64,000 bases of DNA, taken from positions 124,001-188,000 of the forward strand of contig NZ_LXKN01000066.1 of NCBI RefSeq assembly GCF_001692325.1, read 5' to 3'. The stretch is from Rhizobium sp. AC27/96 (GTDB taxonomy: Bacteria > Pseudomonadota > Alphaproteobacteria > Rhizobiales > Rhizobiaceae). The notes beneath the pieces are model-generated. The model ran no database searches. It was not told the origin of the DNA and saw only the letters and a list, made by a program, of their open reading frames with translations. This document shows, in pieces, positions 33,944 to 42,531 of the stretch (its first letter is position 1; the number at the start of each line of letters is the position of its first letter). The translations under genes were made by a program, and so were the position numbers.

Positions 33944-33991
33944 GTGAAACAGGCCTATAATCCGGATGTGGTGAACGATCAGCTCCGCTGA
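33944..33991 (+). CDS. Possible 15-residue upstream ORF of the paa operon
   Basis: A GTG start with GGAGGAG just upstream (33934-33940) opens a frame reading MKQAYNPDVVNDQLR and a TGA stop. It ends 71 bases before the paaA start. The ribosome site is strong but the start codon is weak and the peptide matches nothing I know, so it may be a leader peptide or chance. Confidence 0.25.
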   Translation: MKQAYNPDVVNDQLR

Positions 33992-34062
33992 TGCGTTTCA
34001 TTACGACCGCAAGGCTTGCTCATTCTCGAGCGCGTTGGACGCGCGAAGACGGAGGAATGACC

Positions 34063-35067
34063 ATGTATGCACAGATGGTGAAAACCGACAGCGCCCGCAT
34101 CCGCTCCCTCGACGAGATGGAACCAGAGGAGCGCGCCTTCCAGCAGCGCGTTGATGCTGGTCAGAAGATCGAACCGAAGGAATGGATGCCGGAGGGCTAT
34201 CGCAAGACGCTGGTGCGCCAGATCAGCCAGCACGCCCATTCCGAAATCGTCGGCCAGTTGCCGGAAGGCAACTGGATCACACGCGCGCCGACGCTGGAGC
34301 GCAAGGCGATCCTGCTTGCCAAGGTGCAGGACGAAGCCGGCCACGGTCTCTATCTCTATTGTGCTGCCGAGACCCTCGGCATCAGCCGCGATGAGATGTA
34401 TGAGCAACTGCATTCCGGCAAGGCCAAATATTCCTCGATCTTCAACTATCCGACGCTGACTTGGGCCGATATCGGCGCCATCGGCTGGCTGGTCGACGGT
34501 GCGGCGATCATGAACCAGGTGCCGCTGCAGCGTTGTTCGTATGGTCCTTATTCCCGGGCCATGATCCGCATCTGCAAGGAGGAAAGCTTCCATCAGCGCC
34601 AGGGCTTCGATGCCTTGATGCGGATGGCGAAGGGCACTCCGGCACAGAAAGCCATGGTGCAGGATGCACTGAATCGCTGGTGGTGGCCGTCGCTGATGAT
34701 GTTCGGCCCCTCGGATGATGCATCGGTGCATTCCGCCCAGTCGATGGCCTGGAAGATCAAGCAGAATTCCAATGACGAGCTGCGTCAGAAATTCGTCGAC
34801 CAGACCGTGCCGCAGGCCGAATATCTCGGGCTGACCGTGCCCGATCCCGACCTCAAATGGAACGAGGATAAGGGCGGTTACGATTTCGGCGAGCCGGACT
34901 GGGAAGAGTTCTTCAATGTCATCGCCGGCAACGGTCCCTGCAACGCCGAACGCCTCAATGCTCGCAAAAAGGCATGGAGCGATGGCGAATGGTTCCGGGA
35001 CGGTTTGACCGCCCACGCGGAAAAGGCCGCCGACCGCCGCGCCGCCGCAAAGATCGCTGCCGAGTAA
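34063..35067 (+). CDS. paaA: Phenylacetyl-CoA epoxidase catalytic subunit PaaA
   Basis: 334 aa. Diiron monooxygenase subunit that forms 1,2-epoxyphenylacetyl-CoA with O2. Ferritin-like iron ligands are visible as VQDEAGHGLYLY and KEESFHQRQGF (ExxH pairs). The ATG at 34063 lies 7 bases after GGAGGA; an ATG at 34057 is too close to that site. It is the first gene of paaABCDE, and the strong conservation (WWWPSLMMFGPSDDASVHS) leaves little doubt. It works in the cytoplasm in complex with PaaC, with electrons from PaaE. Confidence 0.97.
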   Translation: MYAQMVKTDSARIRSLDEMEPEERAFQQRVDAGQKIEPKEWMPEGYRKTLVRQISQHAHSEIVGQLPEGNWITRAPTLERKAILLAKVQDEAGHGLYLYCAAETLGISRDEMYEQLHSGKAKYSSIFNYPTLTWADIGAIGWLVDGAAIMNQVPLQRCSYGPYSRAMIRICKEESFHQRQGFDALMRMAKGTPAQKAMVQDALNRWWWPSLMMFGPSDDASVHSAQSMAWKIKQNSNDELRQKFVDQTVPQAEYLGLTVPDPDLKWNEDKGGYDFGEPDWEEFFNVIAGNGPCNAERLNARKKAWSDGEWFRDGLTAHAEKAADRRAAAKIAAE

Positions 35068-35098
35068 GGCAAGCAGGACGCTTTAGGGAGTGAGAAAC

Positions 35099-35383
35099 AT
35101 GTCCAGTGAATGGCCGCTTTGGGAAGTCTTCATCCGTGGTCAGCATGGCCTCAACCATCGCCACGTCGGCAGCCTGCATGCGCCGGACGCGGAGATGGCG
35201 GTCAACAATGCCCGCGATGTCTATACGCGCCGCAACGAGGGCGTCAGCATCTGGGTGGTGAAGTCCTCGGACATCACCGCAAGCGCGCCGTCCGAAAAGG
35301 GCCCGCTCTTCGACCCGTCCAATTCCAAGGTCTATCGTCATCCGACCTTCTTCGACATTCCGGATGAAGTGGGGCACATGTGA
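35099..35383 (+). CDS. paaB: Phenylacetyl-CoA epoxidase subunit PaaB
   Basis: 94 aa, the usual length for PaaB. Conserved segments are WPLWEVFIRGQHGLNHRHVGSLHAPDAEMA and VYTRRNEGVSIWVV. PaaB bridges PaaAC heterodimers in the epoxidase complex. The ATG at 35099 follows an AGGGAGTGAG site; the stop overlaps the paaC start (TGATG). Confidence 0.96.
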   Translation: MSSEWPLWEVFIRGQHGLNHRHVGSLHAPDAEMAVNNARDVYTRRNEGVSIWVVKSSDITASAPSEKGPLFDPSNSKVYRHPTFFDIPDEVGHM

Positions 35384-36165
35384 TGACGACGGTGACGCTT
35401 GAACCGGCGGTGGATCAGGCCGCTCTCTTCGAATTCCTGGTTCGCATCGGCGATAACGCGCTGATCCTCGGCCATCGCGTCTCCGAATGGTGTGGCCATG
35501 CGCCGGCGCTGGAAGAAGACATCGCCCTTGCCAATACGGCGCTCGATCTCATCGGCCAGACGCAGCTATGGCTCGGGCTTGCGGGCGAGGTGGAGGGCAA
35601 GGGCCGCTCGGCGGATGATCTTGCCTATCTGCGAGACGGTTTCGAGTTTCGCAACATCCTGATGGTCGAACGCCCGAACGGCGATTTCGGCAAGACGCTG
35701 ATGCGCCAGTTTCTCTACGATGCCTGGCACTATCTGCTCCTGAAGGCATTGAAGGGCTCGACCGAAAAACGCATCGCCGAGATAGCCGAAAAGGCTTTCA
35801 AGGAAGTCTCCTATCATCTCGACCGCAGCCGCGATCTGGTCATTCGGCTTGGCGACGGCACGCCCGAGAGCCATCGCCGCATGCAGGAAGCGCTTGATGA
35901 TCTCTGGCCCTATACCGGCGAGATGTTCGTTGGCGATACGGTCGATACAAGGCTTGCCGAAGCCGGTATCATTCCCGAGCCGCAAAGCCTGAAGGCAGGC
36001 TGGGACGAGATCGTCGGCGAGACGCTTGCCGAAGCCACGTTGAAGAAGCCCGCGGACGGTTACATGCACAAGGGCGGCCGCCGTGGTGTTCACACCGAGC
36101 ATCTCGGTTTCATTCTGACCGAGATGCAGTTCCTGCAGCGCGCCTATCCGGGCGCTGCCTGGTAG
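35383..36165 (+). CDS. paaC: Phenylacetyl-CoA epoxidase structural subunit PaaC
   Basis: 260 aa ferritin-like subunit that pairs with PaaA. Signature segments are NALILGHRVSEWCGHAPALEEDIALANTALDLIGQ, NGDFGKTLMRQFLYDAWHYLL and the C-terminal GRRGVHTEHLGFILTEMQFLQRAYPGAAW. The ATG overlaps the paaB stop, indicating translational coupling. It binds substrate-side structure but does not hold the active iron centre in the known complex. Confidence 0.96.
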   Translation: MTTVTLEPAVDQAALFEFLVRIGDNALILGHRVSEWCGHAPALEEDIALANTALDLIGQTQLWLGLAGEVEGKGRSADDLAYLRDGFEFRNILMVERPNGDFGKTLMRQFLYDAWHYLLLKALKGSTEKRIAEIAEKAFKEVSYHLDRSRDLVIRLGDGTPESHRRMQEALDDLWPYTGEMFVGDTVDTRLAEAGIIPEPQSLKAGWDEIVGETLAEATLKKPADGYMHKGGRRGVHTEHLGFILTEMQFLQRAYPGAAW

Positions 36166-36174
36166 GAGGCGGCG

Positions 36175-36699
36175 ATGACGACAGCGCTCCATCCCTCCGT
36201 CGACGAGGTCTGGCACTGGCTCTCGGAGGTGCCCGACCCGGAGATCCCTGTGATTTCGCTGACCGATCTCGGCATCATCCGCGATGTCGGCTGGCAGGAT
36301 GATACGCTTGTAGTGACGGTGACGCCGACCTATTCGGGCTGTCCTGCCACTACGATCATAAACCTCGATATCGAGCGGGCGCTGGCCGAGAAGGGCCTCG
36401 GCAAAGTGCGGCTGCAACGTCAGCTATCGCCTGCCTGGACCACGGACTGGATCAGCGTCGAGGGGCGCGAGAAGCTGCGCGCTTACGGGATTGCACCGCC
36501 GATCGACGGCACGGCCGCTGACGGCGTGCTCATGAAACGCATCGACCGGCTTTCCGGCCGTTCGAACCTGACGATTGCCTGTCCGCGCTGCGGATCGGCG
36601 AACACGGAAAAGATCAGCCAGTTTGGCTCGACGCCCTGCAAGGCGAGCTACCGCTGCACCGACTGTCTGGAACCGTTCGACTATTTCAAGTGCATCTGA
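36175..36699 (+). CDS. paaD: Epoxidase maturation protein PaaD (MIP18 family)
   Basis: 174 aa. The MIP18/DUF59 domain (residues 8-105) has the motifs VPDPEIPVISLTDLGII and YSGCPATTII. The C-terminus has a zinc-ribbon-like set of cysteines, CPRCGS and CTDCLEPFDYFKC, standard for PaaD. The protein is thought to help assemble the iron or Fe-S centres of the epoxidase. It is 9 bases after paaC in the same operon. Confidence 0.95.
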   Translation: MTTALHPSVDEVWHWLSEVPDPEIPVISLTDLGIIRDVGWQDDTLVVTVTPTYSGCPATTIINLDIERALAEKGLGKVRLQRQLSPAWTTDWISVEGREKLRAYGIAPPIDGTAADGVLMKRIDRLSGRSNLTIACPRCGSANTEKISQFGSTPCKASYRCTDCLEPFDYFKCI

Positions 36700-36720
36700 C
36701 CCATAGGAAGAGGGCCACAC

Positions 36721-37797
36721 ATGGCACGTTTTCATCCCCTGACCGTTACCGATGTGCGCCGCGAGACGCGTGATGCGGTCGTCGTCACGCTGCAGCCGTC
36801 CGAAGAGGACCGCGCCGTCTTCGATTTCACCCAGGGCCAGTACCTGACCTTCCGCCGCCAGTTCGAGGACGAGGAGCTGCGCCGCTCCTATTCGATCTGC
36901 GCCGGCAAGGATGAGGGCGTGCTGAAGGTCGGCATCAAGCGTGTCGACGGCGGCTGCTTCTCGACCTGGGTCAACGAAAACCTGAAGGCCGGCGACACGC
37001 TGGAAGCCATGCCGCCGATGGGCGCCTTCTTCGCGCCGATCGAGCCGGATTTGGGAAAGCACTATCTCGGCTTTGCCGGCGGCAGCGGCATCACGCCTGT
37101 TCTCTCAATCATCAAGACGGTGCTTGCGCGCGAACCGCGCTCCTACTTCACGCTTGTGTATGCCAACAGGCAGATCAGCTCGATCATGTTCCGCGAGGAA
37201 CTGGACGATCTGAAGAGCCTCTATCTCGGCCGTCTCTCCGTAATCCACGTTCTGGAGAGCGAGGCGCAGGACATCGATCTCTTCACAGGCCGGGTCGACG
37301 GCGAGAAATGCGCGGCGCTCTTCAAGGGCTGGATCGATGTAACCTCGGTCGCCACCGCTTTCATTTGCGGACCCGAACCGATGATGCTGGCGATCGCCGC
37401 GGCCTTGCGCGAGCACGGGCTTCGCGACGAGCAGATCAAGTTCGAGCTCTTTGCCTCCTCCCAGCCGGGCCGTGCCCGCCGAAAGGTGGAAACAACAGCG
37501 AGTGCCGATCACGGCGCGACCTGCGAGGCAACCGTTACGCTCGATGGAGCGACGCGCACCTTCAAGTTCCCCAAGCATGGTCAATGCCTGCTCGACGCCG
37601 CCCTTCAGAACGCGATGGATGCACCTTACGCCTGCAAGGCCGGTGTCTGTTCCACCTGCCGCGCCAAGGTTCTCGAAGGCGAGGTCGAGATGGAGGTCAA
37701 TCACGCCCTTGAGGATTACGAGGTGCGGCAGGGCTATGTGCTGACCTGCCAGTGCTACCCGCTCACCGACCGTATCGTCGTCAGCTACGATCAGTAA
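36721..37797 (+). CDS. paaE: Phenylacetyl-CoA epoxidase reductase PaaE
   Basis: 358 aa. FAD-binding and NAD(P)-binding ferredoxin-reductase domains come first (RRSYSICAG for FAD; GFAGGSGITPVLSIIKT for the nucleotide; ICGPEPM). A C-terminal plant-type 2Fe-2S domain has Cys305, Cys310, Cys313 and Cys343. It passes electrons from NADPH to the PaaAC diiron centre. AGGAAGAGGG lies before the ATG. Confidence 0.96.
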   Translation: MARFHPLTVTDVRRETRDAVVVTLQPSEEDRAVFDFTQGQYLTFRRQFEDEELRRSYSICAGKDEGVLKVGIKRVDGGCFSTWVNENLKAGDTLEAMPPMGAFFAPIEPDLGKHYLGFAGGSGITPVLSIIKTVLAREPRSYFTLVYANRQISSIMFREELDDLKSLYLGRLSVIHVLESEAQDIDLFTGRVDGEKCAALFKGWIDVTSVATAFICGPEPMMLAIAAALREHGLRDEQIKFELFASSQPGRARRKVETTASADHGATCEATVTLDGATRTFKFPKHGQCLLDAALQNAMDAPYACKAGVCSTCRAKVLEGEVEMEVNHALEDYEVRQGYVLTCQCYPLTDRIVVSYDQ

Positions 37798-37826
37798 AGT
37801 TTGCGCCGCCTCGAAGGGAGGACAGC

Positions 37827-38582
37827 ATGTCCGATACGATGCCGATCGAGCAATATCTGGAAGAGGGCGGGGTGTTGTCCTCGCCTGACAACGTGCCCCC
37901 GCGCTACCGTGGCGAATTGCTTCGTCTGATGGCGAGTTTCGTCGACAGCGAGCTTGCGGGCTCTGCCGGCTTTGCAGATACGATCAACGACGCCCCCGGC
38001 ATTCAGGAGCGCATTTCTGCCGCCCGTATCGTGCTTGAGAAGGCAGACCATGCAGGCCTGGTGCTGAAGATCATGGAGACGTTCGGTGTGGATGGCGCCC
38101 GCTATGCCGTGCATCACCCCTGGGCGGAGCGGCTTGCGCGCGAGGCGGATATCGGTGCCGTCAGGCAGGGCGGCGACATGCGGCTCTCAGTCTTCCATTA
38201 TCCGCTTGAGGGCTGGGTGGACGCGGTGGTCATGAACGTGCTGATGGGCAGCGCCAGCGTCGTGCAGCTCAAAGAGCAGTCACGCGTTTCCTACCAGCCG
38301 CTTGCCGAAGTCTTCCGCACCATTCTGCCGCGCGAAAGGCGGCATGCGGAGCTGGGCGCGGCCGGCCTCGCCCGTATCGTCGCCGATGATGAAGGCCGGG
38401 TCAGGGCGCATGCCTCGGTCACCTACTGGTATCCCCGCGTTGCCGCAAGCTTCGGCCATTCCGGCTCGGCTCGCTTCGAGACGCTGTCGCGTTTCGGATT
38501 GCGGCACACGCCCAACGAGACCTTGCTTGCCGAATGGCAGGCGGATGTCGATGCGCAGCTCTCTGCACTTCGATTGAACTGA
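37827..38582 (+). CDS. Ferritin-like PaaA/PaaC paralogue of the paa operon
   Basis: 251 aa, annotated by its family as a phenylacetic acid catabolic protein. It has two ferritin-like helix pairs with likely iron ligands: IVLEKADHAGLVLKIMETFG and RERRHAELGAAGL (ExxH at the latter). It is distinct from PaaA and PaaC but keeps the GWVDAVVMNVLMGSASVVQL region seen in such subunits. It starts 29 bases after paaE with an AGGGAGGACAGC site and is followed by paaZ, so it is part of the operon. The E. coli operon has no equivalent; it may be a second oxygenase-like subunit or a helper (inference). Confidence 0.8.
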   Translation: MSDTMPIEQYLEEGGVLSSPDNVPPRYRGELLRLMASFVDSELAGSAGFADTINDAPGIQERISAARIVLEKADHAGLVLKIMETFGVDGARYAVHHPWAERLAREADIGAVRQGGDMRLSVFHYPLEGWVDAVVMNVLMGSASVVQLKEQSRVSYQPLAEVFRTILPRERRHAELGAAGLARIVADDEGRVRAHASVTYWYPRVAASFGHSGSARFETLSRFGLRHTPNETLLAEWQADVDAQLSALRLN

Positions 38583-38597
38583 CGGAAGGAAATACGG

Positions 38598-40655
38598 ATG
38601 AATATCATGGCACACAGCCCACGCCGGCTCGAAAGCTATGTCGGCGGCACGTGGGTCGGCGGCGCCAAGGAGGGCGTGCCGCTGCTTGATGCCTCGACTG
38701 GCATTCCGGTCGCGTTCATCGATTCCTCGGGCATCGATTTCAAGCAGGCGCTTGCTTATGGCCGCGACAAGGGTGGCGCTGCGCTGCGGCGCATGTCGTT
38801 CCACGAACGTGCCGCCATGCTGAAGGCAATCGGCCAGGCGCTGCTCGAGAAAAAGGAAGAATTCTACGCACTCTCAACCGCGACCGGGGCGACGCGCGCC
38901 GATGGCTGGGTGGATATCGAAGGCGGGATCGGTACCCTGCTTTCCTACGCATCCAAGGGCCGGCGCGAATTGCCGAATGCCCGCGTGCTGCTCGATGGCG
39001 ATGTCGAGCAGCTGTCCAAGGACGGCAGCTTTTCCGCCCAGCATATCCTCAGCCCCCTGCAAGGCGTCGCCGTTCATATCAACGCCTTCAACTTTCCCTG
39101 CTGGGGCATGCTGGAGAAGCTGGCTCCGACATTGCTTGCCGGTGTTCCTGCCATTGTCAAACCGGCCAGCCAGACGGCTTATCTTACCGAACTCATGGTC
39201 CGCCGCATCATTGACACCGGCCTGCTCCCGGAAGGCGCATTGCAGCTCATCTGTGGTTCGGTCGGCGACCTGCTTGATCATGTCGAGGGCGAGGATGCTG
39301 TGACCTTTACCGGCTCCGCCTCAACCGGCCAGCGCCTGAAGACGCACAAGGCGATTGTCGCCAATTCAGTCCGTTTTACCATGGAGGCCGACAGTCTGAA
39401 TGCGGCCGTGCTCGGCCTGGATGCTGCGCCGGGCACGGAGGAATTCGATCTTTTCGTCAAGGAAGTCGCGCGTGAGATGACGGTCAAAGCCGGTCAGAAA
39501 TGCACGGCCATCCGCCGCGTCATCGCGCCCCGTGCCTATAGCGACGCCCTCATCGAAAGCCTGCGCGCCCGCCTCGGAAAGACGGCAATCGGCAACCCGG
39601 CTGACGAAGCGACCCGGATGGGTCCTCTCGCGAGCCTCGATCAGCGCGAGGAAGTGCGAGCTCGTATTCGTGAACTCGCTGTTGATGCCGAGATCGTCGG
39701 CGGCGATCCCGATAATCCGAACGTCATGTCCGGTGATGCAAGTGCCGGCGCGTTCCTCAATCCGGTCCTGCTCTATTGCGACAAGCCAGGTTCTGCTCGT
39801 GCGGTGCACGATGTTGAGGCCTTCGGTCCGGTCAGCACGGTCATGCCCTATGATACGGCGGAAGAGGCTATCGATCTCGCCCGCCGCGGCAAGGGCAGCC
39901 TTGTGGCTTCCGTCTTCACCAATGATCCCTCGTTTGCCGAGGAGGTGGTTCTTGGTCTTGCGCCATTCCATGGCCGCGTAATGATCGGCAACCGGGTCAG
40001 CGCCAAAAGCTCGACCGGCCATGGTTCACCATTGCCGGGCCTTGTCCACGGCGGTCCCGGCCGCGCCGGCGGCGGCGAGGAATTGGGCGGCATTCGCGGC
40101 GTCAAGCACTACATGCAGCGAACTGCAATCCAGGGTGCGCCGAGTCTGCTTTCCGCCGTTACGGGGCGCTGGGTCGAGGGTGCCGAAGCCCGCAGCGGCG
40201 GTGAGCATCCGTTTCGCAAATCGCTCGCCGAGCTGAAGATCGGCGACCAGCTTGTCACGGCGACCCGCACCGTCACGCTCGACGACATCGAGCACTTCGC
40301 CAATTTCACCGGCGATACGTTCTATGCCCATATGGATGAGGAAGCCGCCAAGGCCAATCCGTTCTTCGATGGCCGCGTCGCCCACGGCTATCTCATCGTC
40401 TCCTTCGCAGCCGGCCTCTTCGTCGATCCGGCACCCGGCCCGGTCCTCGCAAATTACGGCGTCGACAATCTGCGCTTCCTGACACCGGTCAATCCGGGTG
40501 ATACGCTCCAGGTGCAGTTGACCTGCAAGGAGATCAATCCGCGCGCCAATGCCGACCATGGCGAGGTGCGTTGGGATTGCAAGGTGACCAATCAGCTAGG
40601 GGCCGCTGTCGCGCAGTATGATGTTCTGACGATGGTGGCGAAAACGAGAGAGTGA
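38598..40655 (+). CDS. paaZ: Bifunctional oxepin-CoA hydrolase/3-oxo-5,6-dehydrosuberyl-CoA semialdehyde dehydrogenase PaaZ
   Basis: 685 aa. The N-terminal aldehyde dehydrogenase domain (1 to about 520) has the glutamate region FTMEADSLNAAVL and the catalytic cysteine in KAGQKCTAIRRVI. The C-terminal MaoC-type hydratase domain (about 540-685) has FTGDTFYAHMDEEAAK and FFDGRVAHGYL. PaaZ opens the oxepin ring and oxidises the resulting aldehyde. The length and domain order match the E. coli enzyme. GGAAGG lies about 8 bases before the ATG. Confidence 0.95.
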   Translation: MNIMAHSPRRLESYVGGTWVGGAKEGVPLLDASTGIPVAFIDSSGIDFKQALAYGRDKGGAALRRMSFHERAAMLKAIGQALLEKKEEFYALSTATGATRADGWVDIEGGIGTLLSYASKGRRELPNARVLLDGDVEQLSKDGSFSAQHILSPLQGVAVHINAFNFPCWGMLEKLAPTLLAGVPAIVKPASQTAYLTELMVRRIIDTGLLPEGALQLICGSVGDLLDHVEGEDAVTFTGSASTGQRLKTHKAIVANSVRFTMEADSLNAAVLGLDAAPGTEEFDLFVKEVAREMTVKAGQKCTAIRRVIAPRAYSDALIESLRARLGKTAIGNPADEATRMGPLASLDQREEVRARIRELAVDAEIVGGDPDNPNVMSGDASAGAFLNPVLLYCDKPGSARAVHDVEAFGPVSTVMPYDTAEEAIDLARRGKGSLVASVFTNDPSFAEEVVLGLAPFHGRVMIGNRVSAKSSTGHGSPLPGLVHGGPGRAGGGEELGGIRGVKHYMQRTAIQGAPSLLSAVTGRWVEGAEARSGGEHPFRKSLAELKIGDQLVTATRTVTLDDIEHFANFTGDTFYAHMDEEAAKANPFFDGRVAHGYLIVSFAAGLFVDPAPGPVLANYGVDNLRFLTPVNPGDTLQVQLTCKEINPRANADHGEVRWDCKVTNQLGAAVAQYDVLTMVAKTRE

Positions 40656-40659
40656 AAGC

Positions 40660-41178
40660 ATGACGACAATCGAGCAAGACCCGCATCGCCTGGAAATGAC
40701 CGTGCTGATGACGCCTGACATGGCGAATTTCAGCGGCAAGGTTCATGGCGGCGCTCTTCTGAACTTGCTCGATCGCGTCGCCTTTTCCTGTGCGTCCCGC
40801 TATTCCAAGCAATATGCGGTGACGCTGTCAGTCGACCAGGTTCTCTTCAAGGAGCCGATCAACGTCGGCGAGCTGGTCACCTTCCGCGCCTCTATCAACG
40901 ATACCGGGCGCAGCTCCATGGAAGTGGGTATCCGGGTCGAGGCGGAGGATATTCGTTCCGGCACTCGGCGTCACACCAATTCCTGTTATTTCACCATGGT
41001 CGCCGTCGATGATGCCGGTCGTCCGGTTCGTGTGCCCGAACTGGTGCCGGTAACCGCTGTCGATATCCGTCGTCACAAGGCAGCGCGGCTTCGCCGGACC
41101 CTCCGCCGCGAATTTGCGGAGCGACTGGAATCTGTGGCCGCCACAGGCCGCGACGTCGAGAGATCGGGAGACGACTAG
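40660..41178 (+). CDS. Acyl-CoA thioesterase (hotdog fold, YciA/BFIT type)
   Basis: 172 aa. Hotdog motif MTPDMANFSGKVHGGALLNLLDRVAFSCASRYSKQYAVTLSVDQVLF, with the HGG loop that precedes the catalytic acidic residue, then SMEVGIRVEAEDIRSG. It is different in sequence from the PaaI encoded further right. It starts 4 bases after paaZ and runs into paaY with no gap. A role in releasing CoA from dead-end aryl- or acyl-CoA intermediates of the pathway is likely. Confidence 0.85.
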   Translation: MTTIEQDPHRLEMTVLMTPDMANFSGKVHGGALLNLLDRVAFSCASRYSKQYAVTLSVDQVLFKEPINVGELVTFRASINDTGRSSMEVGIRVEAEDIRSGTRRHTNSCYFTMVAVDDAGRPVRVPELVPVTAVDIRRHKAARLRRTLRREFAERLESVAATGRDVERSGDD

Positions 41179-41793
41179 ATGGCGCAGATCTACGCCTATG
41201 ACGGCGTCATCCCGGTGATTGATCCCAATGCCTTCGTGCATCCGGCCGCCATCGTCATCGGCGACGTGATCATCGGCCCTGCGTGTTATGTCGGGCCGGG
41301 TGCCGTGCTGCGCGGCGACTTCGGCCGCATCGTGCTCGAGCGCGGTTCGAACGTGCAGGAGACCTGCGTCGTACATAGCTTCCCCAACCTTGAGGTCATT
41401 GTTGGGGAAGAGGGGCATATCGGCCACGGCGCGGTGCTGCATGGCTGCCGGATCGGAACAAACGCCATGGTCGGCATGAACGCCGTCATCATGGACGAGG
41501 CCGTCATCGGCGAGAATTCGATTGTGGCGGCGATGGCCTTCGTCAAGGCTGGTGCGCAGATTCCGGCCAATAGCCTTGCAGTCGGTGCGCCGGCGCGGGT
41601 GGTGCGCGAACTCACGCCAGAGGAGATTGCCTGGAAACGCCAGGGCACCGCCATCTATCAGCGCCTTGCGCTCGAAGCGAAAGACAAGCTGGTGGCGGTT
41701 GCGCCGTTGACGGCGCCCGAGCCCGATCGGCGGCGCATCCGCGCGCCGGATTACGATCCCCTCATTCTCGAAAGGCTGAAACTCGGCGATTGA
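41179..41793 (+). CDS. paaY: Hexapeptide-repeat protein PaaY
   Basis: 204 aa. Left-handed beta-helix of the gamma-carbonic-anhydrase type: VIGDVIIGPACYVGPGAVLRGDFGRIVLERGSNVQETCVVHSFPN, then HIGHGAVLHGCRIGTNAMVGMNAVIMD, with the metal-binding histidines in place. PaaY is reported as a thioesterase on a ring-derived CoA side product in other bacteria. Its start directly follows the thioesterase stop, so both are coupled. It ends the rightward paa operon, converging with the TetR gene 10 bases later. Confidence 0.92.
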   Translation: MAQIYAYDGVIPVIDPNAFVHPAAIVIGDVIIGPACYVGPGAVLRGDFGRIVLERGSNVQETCVVHSFPNLEVIVGEEGHIGHGAVLHGCRIGTNAMVGMNAVIMDEAVIGENSIVAAMAFVKAGAQIPANSLAVGAPARVVRELTPEEIAWKRQGTAIYQRLALEAKDKLVAVAPLTAPEPDRRRIRAPDYDPLILERLKLGD

Positions 41794-41802
41794 GCAGTTG
41801 CG

Positions 41803-42399
41803 TCAGCGGACGGCCTTGACGCCTTCGAGGATGAGCGTCGTCGCGATATCGGCATAGTCGTCGCGGGTGATCGGCCCGTTCGGACGGAACCACATGTAGA
41901 CCCAGTTCATCATGCCGAAGAGCGACATGGTGACGGGCGTCAATAACGGCTTGTCCTTGTTCAGGTCCGGATTGATCTCCTGTATGACGCTGGAGAAGCG
42001 CTTGACGAGCCTTCTTTCGATGGTCCGCAACTCGGAAAGCTGCTCTTCCGATAGGGCGTGGGTACCATTGAGCTGCACCTGATGCTCGTTGTCGGCGCCT
42101 TCGTAGTTCTTCAGCACGGCCTTGACGAGAAGACGCAAGCGCTCCTGCGGCGTCACGTCGGTGCGATCGGCAGCTTCGACGGCGCTTTCAAGCTCCGTCA
42201 GGTGGGTGTGGATGATGTCGAAGATTAGGGCGTCACGGCCCGGATAGTAGTGATAGAGCAGCGCCTTTGAGACATTGCTATGCGAGGCGATCATCGACAT
42301 GGAAGCCTTCTCCATGCCCATTTCGGCGAACACCGCTGCCGCGTTCGTCAGAATCCCACGCTGCTTCTCTTCGAAATCAACTGCGCGTGTGCGTGCCAT
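41803..42399 (-). CDS. paaR: TetR family regulator of phenylacetate genes (PaaR type)
   Basis: 198 aa. TetR HTH: ILTNAAAVFAEMGMEKASMSMIASHSNVSKALLYHYYPGRDALIFDIIHTHL (residues 16-66). The C-terminal ligand domain is of the type found with paa genes in many Proteobacteria. It lies between the two paa operons, and the repeated ACCG-NN-CGGT motif in both promoters fits a TetR dimer. Phenylacetyl-CoA is the effector of known PaaR proteins. The symbol is by context and not by experimental match. Confidence 0.75.
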   Translation of the reverse strand: MARTRAVDFEEKQRGILTNAAAVFAEMGMEKASMSMIASHSNVSKALLYHYYPGRDALIFDIIHTHLTELESAVEAADRTDVTPQERLRLLVKAVLKNYEGADNEHQVQLNGTHALSEEQLSELRTIERRLVKRFSSVIQEINPDLNKDKPLLTPVTMSLFGMMNWVYMWFRPNGPITRDDYADIATTLILEGVKAVR

Positions 42400-42531
42400 G
42401 TAATCCTGCTCTGCTTATTCCCGGCGAACTCTGGTTTGCCCGGCTAACTATGGTCTGGCCGCTGGGGGAGCGACCAACCCTTCCTATATACCGTCAAATG
42501 GTTGCCAGGCTATCCCGGCGCCCAAAGCCAA

